Shown: positions 22,054 to 23,546 of the stretch, piece after piece
Position numbering within the stretch: position 1 is the first letter of the stretch
How the letters are laid out: each line of letters opens with the position of its first letter
IMG/VR virus record: IMGVR_UViG_3300008516_000271
Coordinates: 1-23,546 of that record
Source of the DNA: a virus
Reading direction: 5' to 3' (one strand)
Length of the DNA stretch: 23,546 bases
Notes under the pieces: model-generated
The model's input: only the letters and a program-made list of their open reading frames with translations
The model's database searches: none
Told to the model about the DNA's origin: nothing
Position numbers and translations under genes: made by a program

Positions 22054-23286
22054 TTACAGAGTAGGATTAGTTCTCATTAATCGAATAGTTGCTACTGCCT
22101 GCCACTCGCCTTCTCTATTAAAACTCAAGTCAGAAGATCTAAGTATATAAGTTCCACTTGCATCAGTATTTTCTGATACTTTGACGTTCAAGTTTACAGG
22201 TTGACCAACATCTACTAGATTTAAAATACGGAGATTTCTCTCTAAAGAAAATCTGAGAGTAGAAAGATTTCTAATTGGTGGAGTAACACTCGAAAGCGCA
22301 AATGTATTATCAGTATCATAACCAGTGTGGTCTACATGGAATCTAGCCCTAGATAGTATGGGGCTGTGAAATATTTGAGCACCTCTCTTAGATATTAAAC
22401 CATAATTCTTACATACCTCTTCTAAGTCCAAGGCGATAGTATTATATAAACTATCTCTAGGTTTCACAATGTAGTTTATATGTCTGGCCTCACTGGCAAA
22501 CCTAGTATTAGCTGCATAATCGCTTCGCATAAGTTCATAAGTATAGAAGCGTTTCCCGTCATTACATTCCTCAATCACCTTACTATTATCATCTCCAGAA
22601 ACAAGTTGATATACTATAAATACAGCAGCCTTATTCATTCTTTTGTTTAAGTTATAAATGTATAATTTATCCTCTCTGTAATTCCATCCCATTGCTCCTT
22701 TATAAAATCCAAATTGGTAATCCAAATATTCAATAGCCCTATTAAAACTTATCGGGGGAATAATTACTTGATCAATAGGTTCAGTATTCAAGTTCTCTTG
22801 ATCCATCTCTAAAGTTGAAAATGTTTCATTAGTTAAATCTTCCATTATCTCCTGTAGTGTTTTTGCATAGTAAATACTATTTACAAGACTTGATAACGAA
22901 GACATCTCCTTCTCTGGAATAGTCATTATACTAAAATTAGTCCTATCTGGCTGATCGGTTTGTGAGGTTGATCGCTGTAAGGGAAGGGTAAAACCAGACT
23001 TAAAATGTACAAGGGTGTAGTCTATCTGCTCCTTTGGGAGCTCAGGTTGCGTTTGACCGAGATAACGTATACTCATTTTAATTGGATCTTGTCCATAAAT
23101 GTAATCTAAAATTATATCTCTCGGGTCAAGAAACATATCAATAGAAATCATTTGAAATGGTCGATCTAGCGAGTTGATAATACGAACTCTAGACACATCC
23201 ATAGAGAAGTCTTTGTCCTTTATCCTCACCTGAATATCATAACTTCTCGAAGGAACATATGGTCTTTTACCTGGTGCATCTGGCAT
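22054..23286 (-). CDS. Probable baseplate hub protein (gp27/gpD-like)
   Basis: I chose the ATG at 23286 because GGAG lies seven bases upstream; a TTG at 23292 would be too close. The product is about 410 aa and begins MPDAPGKRPYVPSRSYDIQV. The N-terminal beta region (VRIKDKDFSMDVSRVRIINS then FQMISIDMFLDPRDIILDYI) reads like the first barrel of phage hub proteins. The middle has a PISFNRAIEYLDYQFGFYKG segment typical of the region after the hub insertion. The end has NLVDVGQPVNLNV followed by GTYILRSSDLSFN and a strand with WQAVATIRLMR, like the final barrel of gpD/gp27 proteins. It would form the trimeric hub below the tail tube. The assignment rests on pattern recognition. Confidence 0.6.
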   Translation of the reverse strand: MPDAPGKRPYVPSRSYDIQVRIKDKDFSMDVSRVRIINSLDRPFQMISIDMFLDPRDIILDYIYGQDPIKMSIRYLGQTQPELPKEQIDYTLVHFKSGFTLPLQRSTSQTDQPDRTNFSIMTIPEKEMSSLSSLVNSIYYAKTLQEIMEDLTNETFSTLEMDQENLNTEPIDQVIIPPISFNRAIEYLDYQFGFYKGAMGWNYREDKLYIYNLNKRMNKAAVFIVYQLVSGDDNSKVIEECNDGKRFYTYELMRSDYAANTRFASEARHINYIVKPRDSLYNTIALDLEEVCKNYGLISKRGAQIFHSPILSRARFHVDHTGYDTDNTFALSSVTPPIRNLSTLRFSLERNLRILNLVDVGQPVNLNVKVSENTDASGTYILRSSDLSFNREGEWQAVATIRLMRTNPTL

Positions 23287-23331
23287 ACTCAATCTCCATG
23301 ATATTTTTTAAATTTGTTCCGGCAGAAAGAC

Positions 23332-23360
23332 AAAAAAATAGACCCGGTGTAAACCAGGCC
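23332..23360 (-). terminator. Intrinsic terminator for the gene at the right edge
   Basis: On the minus strand GGCCTGG, a six-base loop and CCGGGTC form a 7-bp stem that includes two G-U pairs, followed by TA and seven Us (complement of A-run 23332-23338). On the plus strand the same pairs become A-C mismatches, so it works best as a minus-strand terminator. It separates the gene ending at 23381 from the hub gene. Confidence 0.6.
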
Positions 23361-23380
23361 CATTTTTTTTGGATTTGTGA

Positions 23381-23546
23381 CTATGCCGCTTGCCTAGCTG
23401 CTTCCAGTGTAGCAACTGCGTTAAACATTTGTGAAGGAATAGTTAAGACGCTTTCAGCCACATCCTCCATCAATATCCTTGCGTTTAGGTTTTTCTCAAT
23501 GGAGCTAAACCTGCAAATGGAGTGAAACAGATTCCAGGAAGTGATA
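23381..23546 (-). CDS. C-terminal end of an unidentified protein (N-terminus beyond window)
   Basis: A minus-strand frame is open from the right edge to a TAG at 23383-23381, giving 54 codons. The visible end is helical (IEKNLNARILMEDVAESVLT, then PSQMFNAVATLEAARQAA). Support comes from the terminator just downstream and the hydrophilic, non-shadow composition. It is probably another late gene, transcribed separately from the hub gene because of that terminator. Too little is seen to name it. Confidence 0.55.
   Translation of the reverse strand, partial: ITSWNLFHSICRFSSIEKNLNARILMEDVAESVLTIPSQMFNAVATLEAARQAA

Noticed and set aside
1-23546. CRISPR array, insertion sequence or integrase
   Set aside because: No regularly spaced direct repeats, transposase or recombinase motifs were seen in any part of the window.

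Overview
This window is part of the genome of an AT-rich tailed double-stranded DNA phage with a contractile tail, distantly T4-like. The best-supported landmarks are a large terminase subunit (ATPase plus nuclease), a gp25-like baseplate wedge protein, a gp6/J-like baseplate wedge protein, a gp19-like tail tube protein, a gp26-like tail/hub assembly chaperone and a probable tape measure. No integrase, tRNA, rRNA, CRISPR array or insertion sequence was seen. Gene packing is tight, with strong GGAGG-type ribosome binding sites and many overlaps. The host cannot be named from the sequence.

Layout. (1) Positions 1-5527, minus strand: an accessory operon. From its promoter side it holds two small proteins, a radical SAM enzyme with an auxiliary cysteine set, a GNAT-type acetyltransferase, four small proteins sharing an almost identical N-terminus (MKIK-A/Q-DF-V/I-TNSSS), a Cys-rich metal-binding protein set among them, and a 263-aa unknown protein. 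After a gap whose inverted repeats could form a pseudoknotted RNA comes a protein with two winged-helix-like repeats that runs off the left edge. (2) 5528-5798: divergent intergenic region. Read on the minus strand it holds an AT-rich promoter-like box and then a long GC-rich stem ending in U7, which fits an attenuator or small RNA in the leader of the accessory operon. (3) 5814-14873, plus strand: a zinc-ribbon/HAD phosphatase followed by tail genes (tube, unknown virion protein, chaperone with a possible +1 frameshift extension, gp25, two small wedge-region proteins, gp6-like wedge, helical protein). (4) 14870-21270, minus strand: possible tube-initiator/baseplate protein, tape measure candidate, HExxH metallopeptidase, terminase. 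It converges on block 3 with both stop codons sharing one CTAG. (5) 21271-23546: regulatory hairpins, two small plus-strand genes, then a minus-strand hub-like tail protein and the C-terminus of another gene.

The unusual part is block 1. A radical SAM enzyme and an acetyltransferase sit directly upstream of, and partly overlap, a family of small proteins with a fixed N-terminus and variable bodies. That arrangement suggests a phage-encoded peptide/protein modification system acting on the shared N-terminal tag. This is inference; the sequence shows only the motif, the paralogy and the gene order.
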